Source: Rhododendron vialii
Taxonomy: Eukaryota > Streptophyta > Magnoliopsida > Ericales > Ericaceae
Length of the DNA stretch: 64,000 nucleotides
Direction of reading: 5' to 3'
Assembly: GCF_030253575.1 (NCBI RefSeq)
Contig: NC_080557.1
Location: 45,026,501-45,090,500 of the forward strand
Shown here: positions 42,001 to 51,441 of the stretch, in pieces
Position numbering within the stretch: position 1 is the first letter of the stretch
How the letters are laid out: the number at the start of each line of letters is the position of its first letter
Made by a program: the position numbers and the translations under genes
The notes under the pieces: model-generated
Databases searched by the model: none
What the model saw: only the letters and a program-made list of their open reading frames with translations
Told to the model about the DNA's origin: nothing

Positions 42001-44340
42001 TAAACCCTCAACATATAACACATTATCTATCAGAGGGATTCCGGGTGCGTTTACGGTGCCTTGTCCTACAATTTTACCCGTATTACCATCGCCGAATGTG
42101 ACAAAACCACCATTATACTTCTCTAGCTTAGCAAAGAAAGATTTATTTCCGGTCATGTGTCTAGAACATCCACTGTCTAAGTACCAAGCGCAAGCATCAT
42201 GTGCCTGAAAAGCAGTGTGTGCTACATGACAAACGACATCGACTCTCTTCCATGTTTGCTTTGGTTTGGTGTTCACATGCGATGTGTGACCGTGTGTGAT
42301 ACGTCTTTCAACAATCCTATTAGTCTCTCCATTGTTATTAGCCAAATTTGACAACTTTTTGATTTCCTCAACGAGGTGAGAAGTTTGATTCGCCAACTGA
42401 CTCAATGTCTTTTGAAAATTCTCATTCTTAATGTTTGTGGGAGACTGACGCACAACTTGAGGTCTTCCCACATTGGGTTGACCATACCAAACACTTTTAT
42501 TAATTGGGGCTACAAACAGTTTCCCCTTTGTTCTCTGGTTGTCCCTTCTAAGTGTATAACAAAAAGGTCGAATGTGACCTTGACCACCACAGTAGTGACA
42601 AATAAACAGATTTTTCTTTTCAGGAAGATGATTACTGTTGTAAGCATTCTTAATGATGGTGGGAGATTTAATAGAAGATTCAGGTTTATCGCTCACTACC
42701 TCATTCTTTGCAATATCAGATTTCACAAACTTGATTTCATTCTTTATGACCTTGTTAGCCATAGGTGTCAATGAAGGTGGATCAATAAACCCTAAGCCGC
42801 TTCTATTTCTAAACGTACGTGTCATTTCGGCAATACGAGTTGCGCCACACTCATTACGCTTTATGGCCTCAGTGGCCTCCCTAAGGTCACGCTCCAATTC
42901 AAAAATCCTATCCTTAGAACCTTCGAGAGCCTTCAAGGCATTCACATGCTCTCTCTCAATTTTGGCAAACTTGTCTTTCAAATTAGCGGTATAGGTTTTT
43001 AATTCTTTAAGCTCGATGTTCTTAGATTCAATGTCATCACTAAGTTTGTTCCTCTCACCACTAATTTTCTCGATAACACTCATGAGTTCCTTCTTTTTCT
43101 TTTTCAATTTTACACCCTCTTTAAACAATTGATTATAGGCCTCATGAATAGAATCTATATCATCATCACTATTCTCACAGTCTTCGTCAGTCGAGACATA
43201 CTTACTATCATCGCTAAGAGTTGTAGAAAGTTCAACCGATTTGGGGGACGTGGGGGACTTAATGTTGGCAACAAGCACAGAATATCTAGGAGCTTCAGAA
43301 CCCCCATCACTACTGTCATCACTATCGTCATCCCACGTAGCCTTATAACCCTTGGCCACTTTCTTTTTAAGAGTGTTTGCACACTCTGCTTGAACATGCC
43401 CAAAACCATGACACTCGTGACATTGTATACCTTGGGGTTTCTTGGATTTATCAATAGAAGATTTCTTTTCATTATCCCCAGAATTAAAATTCTTGCCCCC
43501 ATTAGTCGAAGAAGAAAAATTTCCAGAATTATTATTTTTACGGAATTTGACAAATTTTCTGAATTTTTTAGCAAAGAAAGCAAGTTCTTCTTCGTCAAGG
43601 TCATCATCACTCTCATGTGTCACAAAAGATTCTTCTTTAGAAGATTTAAAAGCAATGCTTTTATTAGGCTTTAATGTAGGTTTCTTTGAGAGATGATTCA
43701 ATTCAAACGTTTGAAGTTTACCTACAAGTTCCTCAAAAAGAATGTCATCAACTTTATCACTTTCTTCGATCGCAACTACTTTAGCCCTAAACCTCTCAGG
43801 AAGTGACCTAAGCACTTTTCGACAAACTTTAAGATTAGGGATTGGTTCTCCTAATGCGTGGAAGGAATTAACGATGTCACTCAACTTAGTGACAAAACTA
43901 TCAAATGTCTCATCTTCCTGCATTCTTAAATCTTCGAAACGTGTTGTAAGCATTTGGAGTTTTGAAGTTTTAACAGTCTTAGTACCCTCGTGGGTGACTC
44001 GGAGAATATCCCAAGCCTCTTTTGCAGTAGTGCACGCGGAAATACGACTAAATTCAGTTTTACTCAAAGCTCCATAGATGGCTCCTAAAGCTTTAGAGTT
44101 TGCCTCAAAACTTTCATTGTCAGCAGAATTCCACTCAGTGTCCTCCTTAGCCCTCATTTGTTTAGTCGTAGTGTCTTCTATGGTAGGGGCCTCATAGCCG
44201 TACCTAACAGATCTCCAAACCCTAACACCTAGGGAACTCAAATGCGTGGTCATACGGGCTTTCCAGTATGGATAATCATTACCGTCAAAAAAAGGCGGCC
44301 TCGAGTTTGAGGCTCCCTCTCGTGGTGCGTTCATGTCCAT
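39061..44340 (-). CDS. Sirevirus gag-pol polyprotein (1759 aa), intact
   Basis: ATG at 44340, stop at 39061. Domains in order: gag core (about 20-220), first CCHC knuckle (307-320), a Lys/Glu-rich coiled coil (about 400-495), second CCHC knuckle (581-594) and protease DSG (722-724). Then comes integrase with an H2C2 region (WHQRLGH...CGGCMKGKQ) and catalytic acids in [15 protein letters not shown] and VVERKNRT. Reverse transcriptase follows with YVDDIVFG, then RNase H with DADWAGS and STAEAEY. All catalytic motifs are present and there is no stop or frameshift. The protein is longer than a typical copia polyprotein because of the coiled coil and second knuckle in gag. Confidence 0.96.
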   Translation of the reverse strand: MDMNAPREGASNSRPPFFDGNDYPYWKARMTTHLSSLGVRVWRSVRYGYEAPTIEDTTTKQMRAKEDTEWNSADNESFEANSKALGAIYGALSKTEFSRISACTTAKEAWDILRVTHEGTKTVKTSKLQMLTTRFEDLRMQEDETFDSFVTKLSDIVNSFHALGEPIPNLKVCRKVLRSLPERFRAKVVAIEESDKVDDILFEELVGKLQTFELNHLSKKPTLKPNKSIAFKSSKEESFVTHESDDDLDEEELAFFAKKFRKFVKFRKNNNSGNFSSSTNGGKNFNSGDNEKKSSIDKSKKPQGIQCHECHGFGHVQAECANTLKKKVAKGYKATWDDDSDDSSDGGSEAPRYSVLVANIKSPTSPKSVELSTTLSDDSKYVSTDEDCENSDDDIDSIHEAYNQLFKEGVKLKKKKKELMSVIEKISGERNKLSDDIESKNIELKELKTYTANLKDKFAKIEREHVNALKALEGSKDRIFELERDLREATEAIKRNECGATRIAEMTRTFRNRSGLGFIDPPSLTPMANKVIKNEIKFVKSDIAKNEVVSDKPESSIKSPTIIKNAYNSNHLPEKKNLFICHYCGGQGHIRPFCYTLRRDNQRTKGKLFVAPINKSVWYGQPNVGRPQVVRQSPTNIKNENFQKTLSQLANQTSHLVEEIKKLSNLANNNGETNRIVERRITHGHTSHVNTKPKQTWKRVDVVCHVAHTAFQAHDACAWYLDSGCSRHMTGNKSFFAKLEKYNGGFVTFGDGNTGKIVGQGTVNAPGIPLIDNVLYVEGLKANLLSIGQFCDNMHEVNFSKDNCSIIDAKGMCVVKGIRSSDNCYCVETARSNVCHRVLLDDVEIWHQRLGHVNFPELHRITKNEIVRGVPKLANGQGLVCGGCMKGKQIKSPHKKTNLVATTKCLELLHMDLMGPSRTESLGGKRYILVIVDDFSRFSWIGFLREKSDAYACFKTICQRIQNEKGYPITRVRSDHGREFENSDIEKYCNKKGIKHEFSAPRTPQQNGVVERKNRTLQEMARVMLHAKRVPRNLWAEAINTACYTINRVYVRPGTTLTPYEIWNGKRPSVKYFRVFGSKCHILRDSESLGKFDSKSDDGIFLGYSNTSRAFRVYNLRTSTLVESANVVVDDTTLDQSVPQVNDDDEGSWEIFEGEFQSNGLDVGVSSKGVLDIPTGVDERVEKDSEVEVDEPLEDEELGQHNLVPFSAKEPSARVKLNHPISQVIGEPNDEMKTRRQIRNEINYVCFTSTLEPKRVEEALGDDYWIGAMQEELQQFVRNDVWYLVQRPSHTNVIGTKWIFKNKKDVDGIVVRNKARLVAQGYTQIEGIDFDDTFAPVARMESIRLLFGIASHFNFKLFQMDVKSAFLNGDLKEEVYVEQPKGFIDPSFPDHVYRLRKALYGLKQAPRAWYERLTDHLLNTGFVKGGVDRTLFLKKIESDLLIAQIYVDDIVFGSTNERHAKQFGAQMSHEFQMSLMGELTYFLGFQIRQLNDGIFLSQSTYAKELVKKFGLEDSKSTRTPMGSTVKIAKDIEGASVDSTLYRSMIGSLLYLTASRPDISFSVGVCARYQSNPKESHLIAVKRIIRYVKGTSTLGLWYPKGTNVDLAAFSDADWAGSADDRKSTSGGCFYSGNCLVAWHSKKQNCVSLSTAEAEYIATGSCCTQLLWMKQMLQDYGLSQGVMTVFCDNTSAINISKNPVQHSRTKHIDIRHHFIRDLVEDGVVALEFITTQDQKADIFTKPLDSLRFEYLRKSLGLISLD

Positions 44341-44392
44341 TATAATATAACCAGAATTAAACTCAGGTGGTTAAACCTAAACAGAGCAACCC

Positions 44393-44404
44393 GCTCTGAT
44401 ACCA
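44393..44404 (-). other. Primer binding site of the Sirevirus
   Basis: TGGTATCAGAGC on the minus strand, complementary to initiator tRNA-Met, lies 2 bp inside the 5' LTR. Confidence 0.92.
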
Positions 44405-44406
44405 AT

Positions 44407-45668
44407 TGAAATTATGCGGAAGCGTTCAATCTACTCCTAGAGGGGGGGTGAATAGGAGTTTTAATAAAAATATACCAATTTTTAGATTTAAAAATTAATA
44501 AAGATAAACGGGTTGATTATCTCGATTAATCAAAAATAAATTAAAAAAAAAATACTGCAGTAGAATAAAAATTGTAACAAGAGACGCACGATTTACGTGG
44601 AAAAACTTAGGGTCCTAAATAACCCTAAGCCAAAACCACGGCCTAACACTACTGATTTATTGTATTAATCAAAAAGAAGTACAGATTGCGAAATAGTAAA
44701 TCCTTACCCAAGTCTTTACCTATTCTCGCCAATCTCCGATGCTCTCCGAGCTTCTTCAAGATCTAATAGATGCACCACGGACTTCACGCCCGATCTCCGG
44801 ATTCAACCGGCTCCGAATCAATCTCCAAAAGATTCGGCCACAGCAGCAAAAGGCACCAAAAATCACGAACAGTGAATGAATGAATGATATGATGCAAAGC
44901 GTGATCTAAACAACTCAAACCGCGTTCGAAGATGCAAGAGGCAAGAACAAACAAAAATCGGAATGCGGGACTGCCACACCAAAAATCCCTCAAGACCGTG
45001 CACCCCTTTCTTTCTTTTTAAAACAAAACTTTTGCCTCTGCCGAAAACAAAACAGTCGAGCTAGAGCAAAGAGACGGAACGTGGGCTGCAACCAATTAAT
45101 CTCCGTTTCCAGAGAAAGAAGTCAGCGCAACCAAAAAACTCTCGCCCACACCGAAGAAAACAAAAAAAAAACAGTACCGCCCTCCTTTCTTTCTTTCACA
45201 TATCAGAAAAAAAAAATCTCTCACGCCTCTCGGTCAATTTTATCTTTTGTGCACTCTCTTTTTTTTTTTATTAACCCAATGGGTCAATACATATATATAT
45301 ATATGCAAAAATAAAATCCTTGGCTTACCTAAAACGTAGACAATCTTTCCTTTTGATAACATATTTTCCGAAGAGTAAATGACATATATATGGAAACGAG
45401 TATTTGGAGAGATTTATAGGAAAGACAAATGTGTAGAAATAAAATTTCTAATCTTGAAAATGATATGCATGATGTGCTGTGTAAAGTTTTTACCTTTCAC
45501 GCAATTGGCTCGATTTCGTAGCGGTCAACTTGGCGCAGATAATGGGAGGAGCATCGAGCGAGACACTACCCCTAATTATCCTACCCATTACAATCAAGTG
45601 GAGTCGATATAACAAAAGACACTAATTGAGGTTTTGGACAACCCCGGAAAGTGCCAAAAAATCTAACA
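44407..45668 (-). repeat. 5' LTR of the Sirevirus (right)
   Basis: The 1262-bp partner of 36284-37545, followed by the target duplication GGATT. Confidence 0.96.
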
Positions 45669-45700
45669 GGATTGGTGAGTAATAGTGTTGAGCTGGATGA

Positions 45701-45835
45701 CAACCGGGTGTGATCGAGCCACATAAGTTCTTGGTACTCGATTGAGGCAACCGGGTGTGATTGAGGCACATAAGAAGTTCTTGGTGAGTATGGTGTGATT
45801 GAGGCAACCGGATGTGATTGAGGTACCTACAATTG
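45701..45835. repeat. Irregular minisatellite, about three copies
   Basis: Units starting CAACCGG-TGTGAT-GAG occur at 45701, 45748 and 45804, with spacing of 47 and 56 bp and shared AAGTTCTTGGT segments. Confidence 0.75.
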
Positions 45836-45839
45836 TGAT

Positions 45840-46575
45840 CATTGGTACTCGATATCGCCTGTACTTTAATTTCTCTCCTTAACGTCGTTCTTATTTTTGT
45901 ACTAAGAGACGAAGCTTATAGTGACCTGCATGATTCTTGGAGGTGCAGCTGGTAGACCGACCATTGCAGCAAAGTTTGGCATCACAGCCGTGTAAGGAGA
46001 TATCTCACATCCGAGGACTATCCTGGTCCTCAATCAAACAGAAAACCATGGTATGGACTGCTTATGCTGTTTAGGAAATACCCTGAACATTTTGTCATCA
46101 ATACAAGGACCAAGGGCCGAGTGACACATGAGTTTGTCTGTCTTGTCTCGCTGCTTCCATGAGATCTCGGAACCTCACCGGCACATAACATGGGATTCAT
46201 CACAAAAACGACAGCCTATGTGCTCAAGCATTGCACAAATTGTTGTGGAATTGGTCCACCTGTTGCGCTGCTCCAATGAACGTAAATAACGATCGACCTG
46301 GACATGATTCATGAAGCTGTTACCATTTGGCTCCAGAAATTTTTACATTGTGCGTGCCCCTGGTATGCAATACCTTGGTAGTTGTATTCTTTGGTGTTTC
46401 TGTAACAGTTGCGTTGTTCAGGAGGATTAAAGCCAGTCCTTTTAGGTTTTTGTTACAGAGAATTTTGTTCTATATTGCCTATATGATCCTTGTCTATTCC
46501 TCCTATATTCAATTTTCTCTTTTCTACCCGTTTTCTTAGACATCGAACATCCCCAGTGGTGGAGTTCGTATATGG
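45840..46575 (+). repeat. Duplicate of the FHA2 3' region (pair of about 33700-34430)
   Basis: It matches from the end of FHA2 intron 2 through exon 3 and the 3' region, with scattered substitutions and small indels. Confidence 0.85.
45949..46162 (+). pseudogene. FHA2 exon 3 pseudogene
   Basis: It is homologous to 33806-34015 but 214 bp long instead of 210. A 4-bp insertion near the start (TAGACCGACCATTGC against CAGAACATTGC) shifts the frame. Exons 1 and 2 are absent. The rest of the exon is well conserved, including the acceptor CAG and the terminal TGA position. Confidence 0.85.
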
Positions 46576-46579
46576 CTTA

Positions 46580-48365
46580 CCTTACTATACCAATAGCAAT
46601 AGCAACCCCCCAAAAATCACGCTATCGGAGGAGCTCTTATCTGATTAAACAGCATCTCTGATCCTCCTCTCACCCTACTATCCAACTTGTAAGAAAAGTC
46701 TAAACAAAGCCAGAGTATTGTTTAAACAAGGAAGGAACAGGCTGAAGATTGAGAGTGAAATCATGCAGCTTTCTCATCTAATTTATTCCACGAAAATTAC
46801 AAATCAGGATTTTGTATTCGCTGTTTACAAAAACAACACCCAGAGAGGGAGTACATCTATTAGCCAATGCCAGATAGAATTGGAAGCAAATCAAAACTTG
46901 GATATATGGAGAAGCAATAAGTACTCAAGATTCTTCTTTGGTAAGATTATGGACATTTCTTTGGGCATAGAGCTGTTCTCGAGCTTTCTTTGCGGCAAGA
47001 GCTTCCTCATGCAGTATTTGGATGGGTGATCATTCAGGCAACTTCAACCCACCATTTTGTTTCTGTGAACCATCATTGTTCCCTGCCATAGATTCGCGGA
47101 AGCTCTTCAGTGCAGGTTTGAGTTTAAGAGTAGCAAAATCAACCGTTGTTCCTACAACTGCGAAGATGATTGAGTAACATGTAGCACAAACCTGACCACC
47201 TGAAAAGCTCATTGAAAGAAAGGTAAACTCGTGGGAAATCAACAAGAAGTCGAAAACAAAGAACCTTAACAACCATCCACTTCAAAACCACACAAACACC
47301 AGAAAGTTACATGCAGCTCAAACAGACCAGATTAGTGACCATCAATTCTTTGCATGATCACAACATAATTAAAAACAGAGAACGTGATAATGCAGTGACC
47401 AATCAGTCTGATCATCCCAAATGCATCAGCTTCACAGAAGTCCAATCAAAGCTCCCGTTTAGGAGAAATTATTTTTTTCTTGGTTAGAGCTGGGATTTTA
47501 TGTTACCTAGCTAAAGAAGGGAAAACAGAACCGAGAGGGCAAGATCAATTGCTACTAGCATGCATGCATTCATGCCCAAGTGTTTCTGAGTATTAGAGAG
47601 AGACAGGGAATGCAACTCGTTTCGTGGAATTTAACCTTGTAGGTGACCAAGAATTGCACCACTCCCAAAACCTGCAATTGCTGAGTTCAGTAAATCATTA
47701 GGTTCGGCCTTTCTGCTAGCTCTCACAAACTCGCGTGCACCTGAAACAAATAAAGGACACAATCATACAACCCAAGGACCATGCTGGCCCTTCAACCTAA
47801 GTAAATCTCAACATTTGCTACAAACCAAAAAAAAGAAGAAGAAGTGAAACCCTTTTCAGTTGCCTTCAAATTCCTCTCTTAAATTAACTTCTATTATGCA
47901 CTAGTGTCTAAAGGATCAAAATCAACTACAAAGATTACTTTCTGCAAAATCAAACAGTGTTTCGTTGCAAATTGATCTAACGGTGATAAGCGTGTTGTGA
48001 GAATCAAAACTAGAGTGCTAAAAGAAAAAGAGATTCCATAAGGAATCAACACACTTCACATAATTCCTTCTTGATCTTGACATTAAAGAATGAGAAACTT
48101 AATGGAAACCCTAAATACAAATACACGCGTAGGCCATTCTTCACTGAAAACCTCAGCCACACAAGGTAGGAAATCCGAAAAAACACGAGAGTCACAGAAA
48201 CACTCTGTTGTATTCCACAAAGCATTGGTGCAGCAACATACCCCAGCATCAACATGTTCATAACCTAACAGTGGACTGATAACATGCTGTATGTACAGTT
48301 GCTCTGCTATTTCCCTTGTTGGTGCTGATACAAGGTCTTCAGTTTCTCTCCGCAGAAGGCACACA
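46580..48365. repeat. Duplicate of Tim17-family gene 3' half (pair of about 51120-52745)
   Basis: It covers exon 4, intron 3, exon 3 and part of intron 2 of the gene at 51442-54252, with good conservation in exons and introns. The 48366-49690 stretch that follows has no match in the window. Confidence 0.8.
46925..47740 (-). pseudogene. Tim17-family pseudogene (exons 3 and 4 only)
   Basis: The exon-3 copy is 47636-47740 (105 bp, same length as the functional one). The exon-4 copy is 46925-47199 (275 bp, same length). A Trp codon after KLPE has become TGA, truncating the frame, and several residues differ near the exon-4 start (GGQVCATCYS). Exons 1 and 2 are missing. Splice sites are preserved, so the loss is recent. 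Confidence 0.82.
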
Positions 48366-49690
48366 TTATTTGTCAGAGCTGAATGACTATCCTCGCTATC
48401 ATATCCATTTCTGGGAGATTCAATCCTAGGAGCCTTTTGTATGCGTAGTACCTTTCCAACCTACTCAAAATCAAAGCAAATGTCGTAAGTAACAAATGTA
48501 GGTATATTGCAACGTCTTTGTAATGAAGCATTTTACTATGGCCTCGCCTATGACCCACTTTATCTAACCCGTTTTCTCTCCATTTTAAAATCATTGAAGG
48601 AACACTCTCATTCTAAAATTCAAGTTCATTTACCGAGTACAAAGATGCTTTTGCAAATCCAAACAATTCTTCAAAAGAAAAATCTCAATTCTCAGAAGGA
48701 AAAACTTGTTTGCTTTACTTTTGGAGTTTGAAAAAATGCTCAGTTAAAATTATTCTACAATGAAAAATGACATGAAGAGACACAACGAAATCATCGTAAG
48801 AGTGATGAAGCACAAATGAACACACAAACGTAGAAGAGGATCCGGAGTAAGCAAGAACAAGATTGACAGCTCATTCCCCTCTATAAATCCAATCGTCCGC
48901 ATCTTTTAGCTCTAACACCACCGCCATCCACTGCAAAGATTCGGAATCAAGACACTACAAACACATCTAAATGCATTATACCTCCATCAAGTCTTCTTAT
49001 TTCCTATTGTTAGTTGGTATTTTTACCCCCCAAATCTTTCGAGGCAGCAATTTGCAAGAATCGACGAAAACTAATCAGAACATTTTAGAAGAGAAATAGA
49101 ATTTCAACACTATCTTTGCTTACCACGATGAACGAAATTGAAAGAAAAAAAAGAGAGAGACCTACATGCAGTTCAACTTCTCCTCAACATCAAGTTTCCA
49201 AATTGTCAATAACCACCTGGAAAGTAAGTGTTCAAATTTGAAATGAAAGAGAACAAGGAACAAAGTCTACCAACCAGCCCAAATGCAGAAGTGATAAGAC
49301 AACGACGAAGGAGATTTGAACAAATTCAACACTCTAGCTTTTCTGAGTTTTATTAGAGAAGCAAGAATGTCTGTGTGTGTCACAGAGAGGTGTCACACAG
49401 AGAGAGAAACATTTTAGAGAATTAGAGAATAGGCGTGGTTACGGAACACGAGTTCTGTGCTCGCTTATTCTTAACCGCAAGAAACTACTATTGGCCGCTT
49501 AAAATTGCTTATAGCCGCGTAAAATTACTCATGGCCACAAATTTTTGAAAGCGTGAGTAATATACCCGCCATCGTGGCTTACAGTGAGAAATTGGGTTTT
49601 GAAGCGGGCCTCTTGGGCTTATTGGATTGAAATGAGCTTCACCAGTTGGCCCACCTCTATTTTTAAGCCGAACCCCATTGAAATAGATCA
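48366..49690. other. Non-coding interval
   Basis: Apart from GAGA and GTGT patches near 49150 and 49370-49410, I see no gene, RNA or repeat with support. Confidence 0.5.
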
Positions 49691-49699
49691 AAAAAACTT

Positions 49700-49831
49700 G
49701 GGAAAATAACGGCCCAGGACATATTTTGATAATTAATACCCGTCAAGGACATGCTAAGAACATTTGTTAATACTGAAAATGTCATTGGTGGGTATTAATT
49801 ATCAAAACACGTCATTGACTGTCATTTTCCC
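49700..49831. mobile_element. Small MITE (132 bp) with 9-bp target duplication
   Basis: Arms of about 53 bp begin GGGAAAAT and share TTTTGATAATTAATACCC. The sequence AAAAAACTT flanks both ends (49691-49699, 49832-49840). A 9-bp duplication fits the Mutator superfamily. Confidence 0.8.
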
Positions 49832-50134
49832 AAAAAACTTTTAAAAATCTTCCAGTCGGCCCAAAACATTTTTTTGGCTCTCTTTTGGGGATAATTTGCA
49901 AGATTAATGTTTCTCTAAATTTTATTTTGTCTAATTTCAGTTTTCTTTCGCGTTAGTTAATTGCGTCAATTTTTTTTTTTTTTTTTTTATGAATTTTTGG
50001 TTCGTTTCGACGAGAGAAATCAAAAAACTGAAAAATTATGACCCAAAATTAAATATTATTCAAAAAAGCCAAGAAAAAGTCCAATTTCTTTTAATAAAAA
50101 TTTTGGCCTTGTTTTATTGGCCTTTTAAATTAAG

Positions 50135-50319
50135 GCTCTGTTCGGAGCCCATGAAAAGGAAAAGAAAAGAAAAAGAAAAAAAACAAAATTTCTCTTTCAT
50201 TGTTTGATTGGAAGAGAAAGAGTGAAGAAAATAAGAATTTCAAGTGTAGTGAATACTGTAGTAAATTTCCCCTCCCATTTTCCTTTTTAATTTTCCTTTT
50301 CGTGGGTTCCAAATTGAGC
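50135..50319. mobile_element. MITE-like element with imperfect inverted ends
   Basis: The left end GCTCTGTTCGGAGCCCATGA and the complement of the right end (GCTCAATTTGGAACCCACGA) match at most positions, both followed by AAAGGAAAA. No clear target duplication is seen. The class is not decided; it may be hAT-like. The rest of 49841-51115 is AT-rich, with a T run at 50886-50902 that may be another LINE tail. Confidence 0.5.
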
Positions 50320-51441
50320 TTGAGTTTGGATCATAATTTTCCACTTTTCCGACTCATCTCATCAAGACGAATTAATAGTTACAAAAAATTGACGCAAACT
50401 AACAAATGCAAATTTTTTTTGAATAAAGACGAAAGAAATTTCATTTTTTAAGGAAAACTCAGCCTAAAAGCCTTTTTGACAAAAAAGAAGAAGAGAGAAA
50501 CTCCAACCTGAATAGCGAGGAACCGTTCTCTATTTAATGGAAGATGAAGGTGAGCACTAGAAATTGTTTAGCCGTGAATGAAGATGAAAATCAGAATCCT
50601 TTCAATTGAGTCTCTGTCAAATTAATTTTTTTTCCGGATAGATTGGCCCTGAACCCCAAACTGTTGGTATTAGTTTCTTGATTGCTCGTGTTTTTCCATA
50701 TGAATCTTGATTCATGAGTGTTCAATTTCAGAGTTAAAGTTTTCCTATGATGCCCAGTCTGCCCTTGTCTTTTTAAACTGGTTTTCACCCTATGGATAAC
50801 CAAGTACTAGTATCCATAGTGAAGCTAGTTTGTTGACCAAGTGCTCAGAATTGGCTGCAGAAGTCAGAAGAAAAAAAAAAGCTGAATTTTTTTTTTTTTT
50901 TTTGACTAGTAATATCAACCCATATATATTAATAACAATATTCTACAGTTAATAAAGCTGCTCTCGCAATATTATGAGCAGCAATAACAGTCTGCCTACC
51001 TAAAAAGCTTTCACTACTTCCAACATAATTAAACGGAGCATCAAGTTTAATTGTGGCTAAATGTAACAGCTCAAATAGCATGCCATTGGAGCACTAAATT
51101 TTGAACCTCTTTTTAACTATAGCAATAGCAACCCGAAAATCACGCTATCGGAGAAGCTCTTATCTGATTAAAGGGAGTCTCTGATTCTCTAAACCTTCGC
51201 TATCCAACTTGTAAGAAAAGTCTAAATAGAGGCACAGTATGGTTTAAACAAAGAAGGGAAAGGCTGAAGATTGAGAGTGAAATCATGCAGCTTTCTCATC
51301 CAATTTATTCCACGAAAGTTACAAAACAGGATTTTGTATTCGCATTTTACAAAAACAACACCCAGGGAATACATCTATTAGCCAATGCCAGATAGAAATG
51401 GAAACAAATCAAAACTTGATACATGGAGAAGTAACAAGTAC

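Larger units (their letters stand above)
36284..45668 (-). mobile_element. Sirevirus-type Ty1-copia retrotransposon, intact
   Basis: This 9385-bp element lies on the minus strand. It has 1262-bp LTRs that look identical, GGATT target duplications (36279-36283 and 45669-45673), a tRNA-Met primer site and a purine tract. A single 1759-aa gag-pol frame is uninterrupted. The long LTRs, the gag with a long coiled coil and two CCHC knuckles, and the GLGF...PPSLTP segment are traits I associate with Sireviruses. About 1.5 kb between pol and the 3' LTR has no long minus-strand ORF, so no env-like gene is seen. Identical LTRs imply very recent insertion. Confidence 0.96.

Noticed and set aside
43129-43674. 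181-codon plus-strand frame inside the Sirevirus
   Set aside because: Shadow of the gag-pol frame on the opposite strand.
50886-51060. A further LINE 3' end starting with a T run
   Set aside because: It looks like a LINE tail but has no coding homology that I can see, so it is not listed as a feature.
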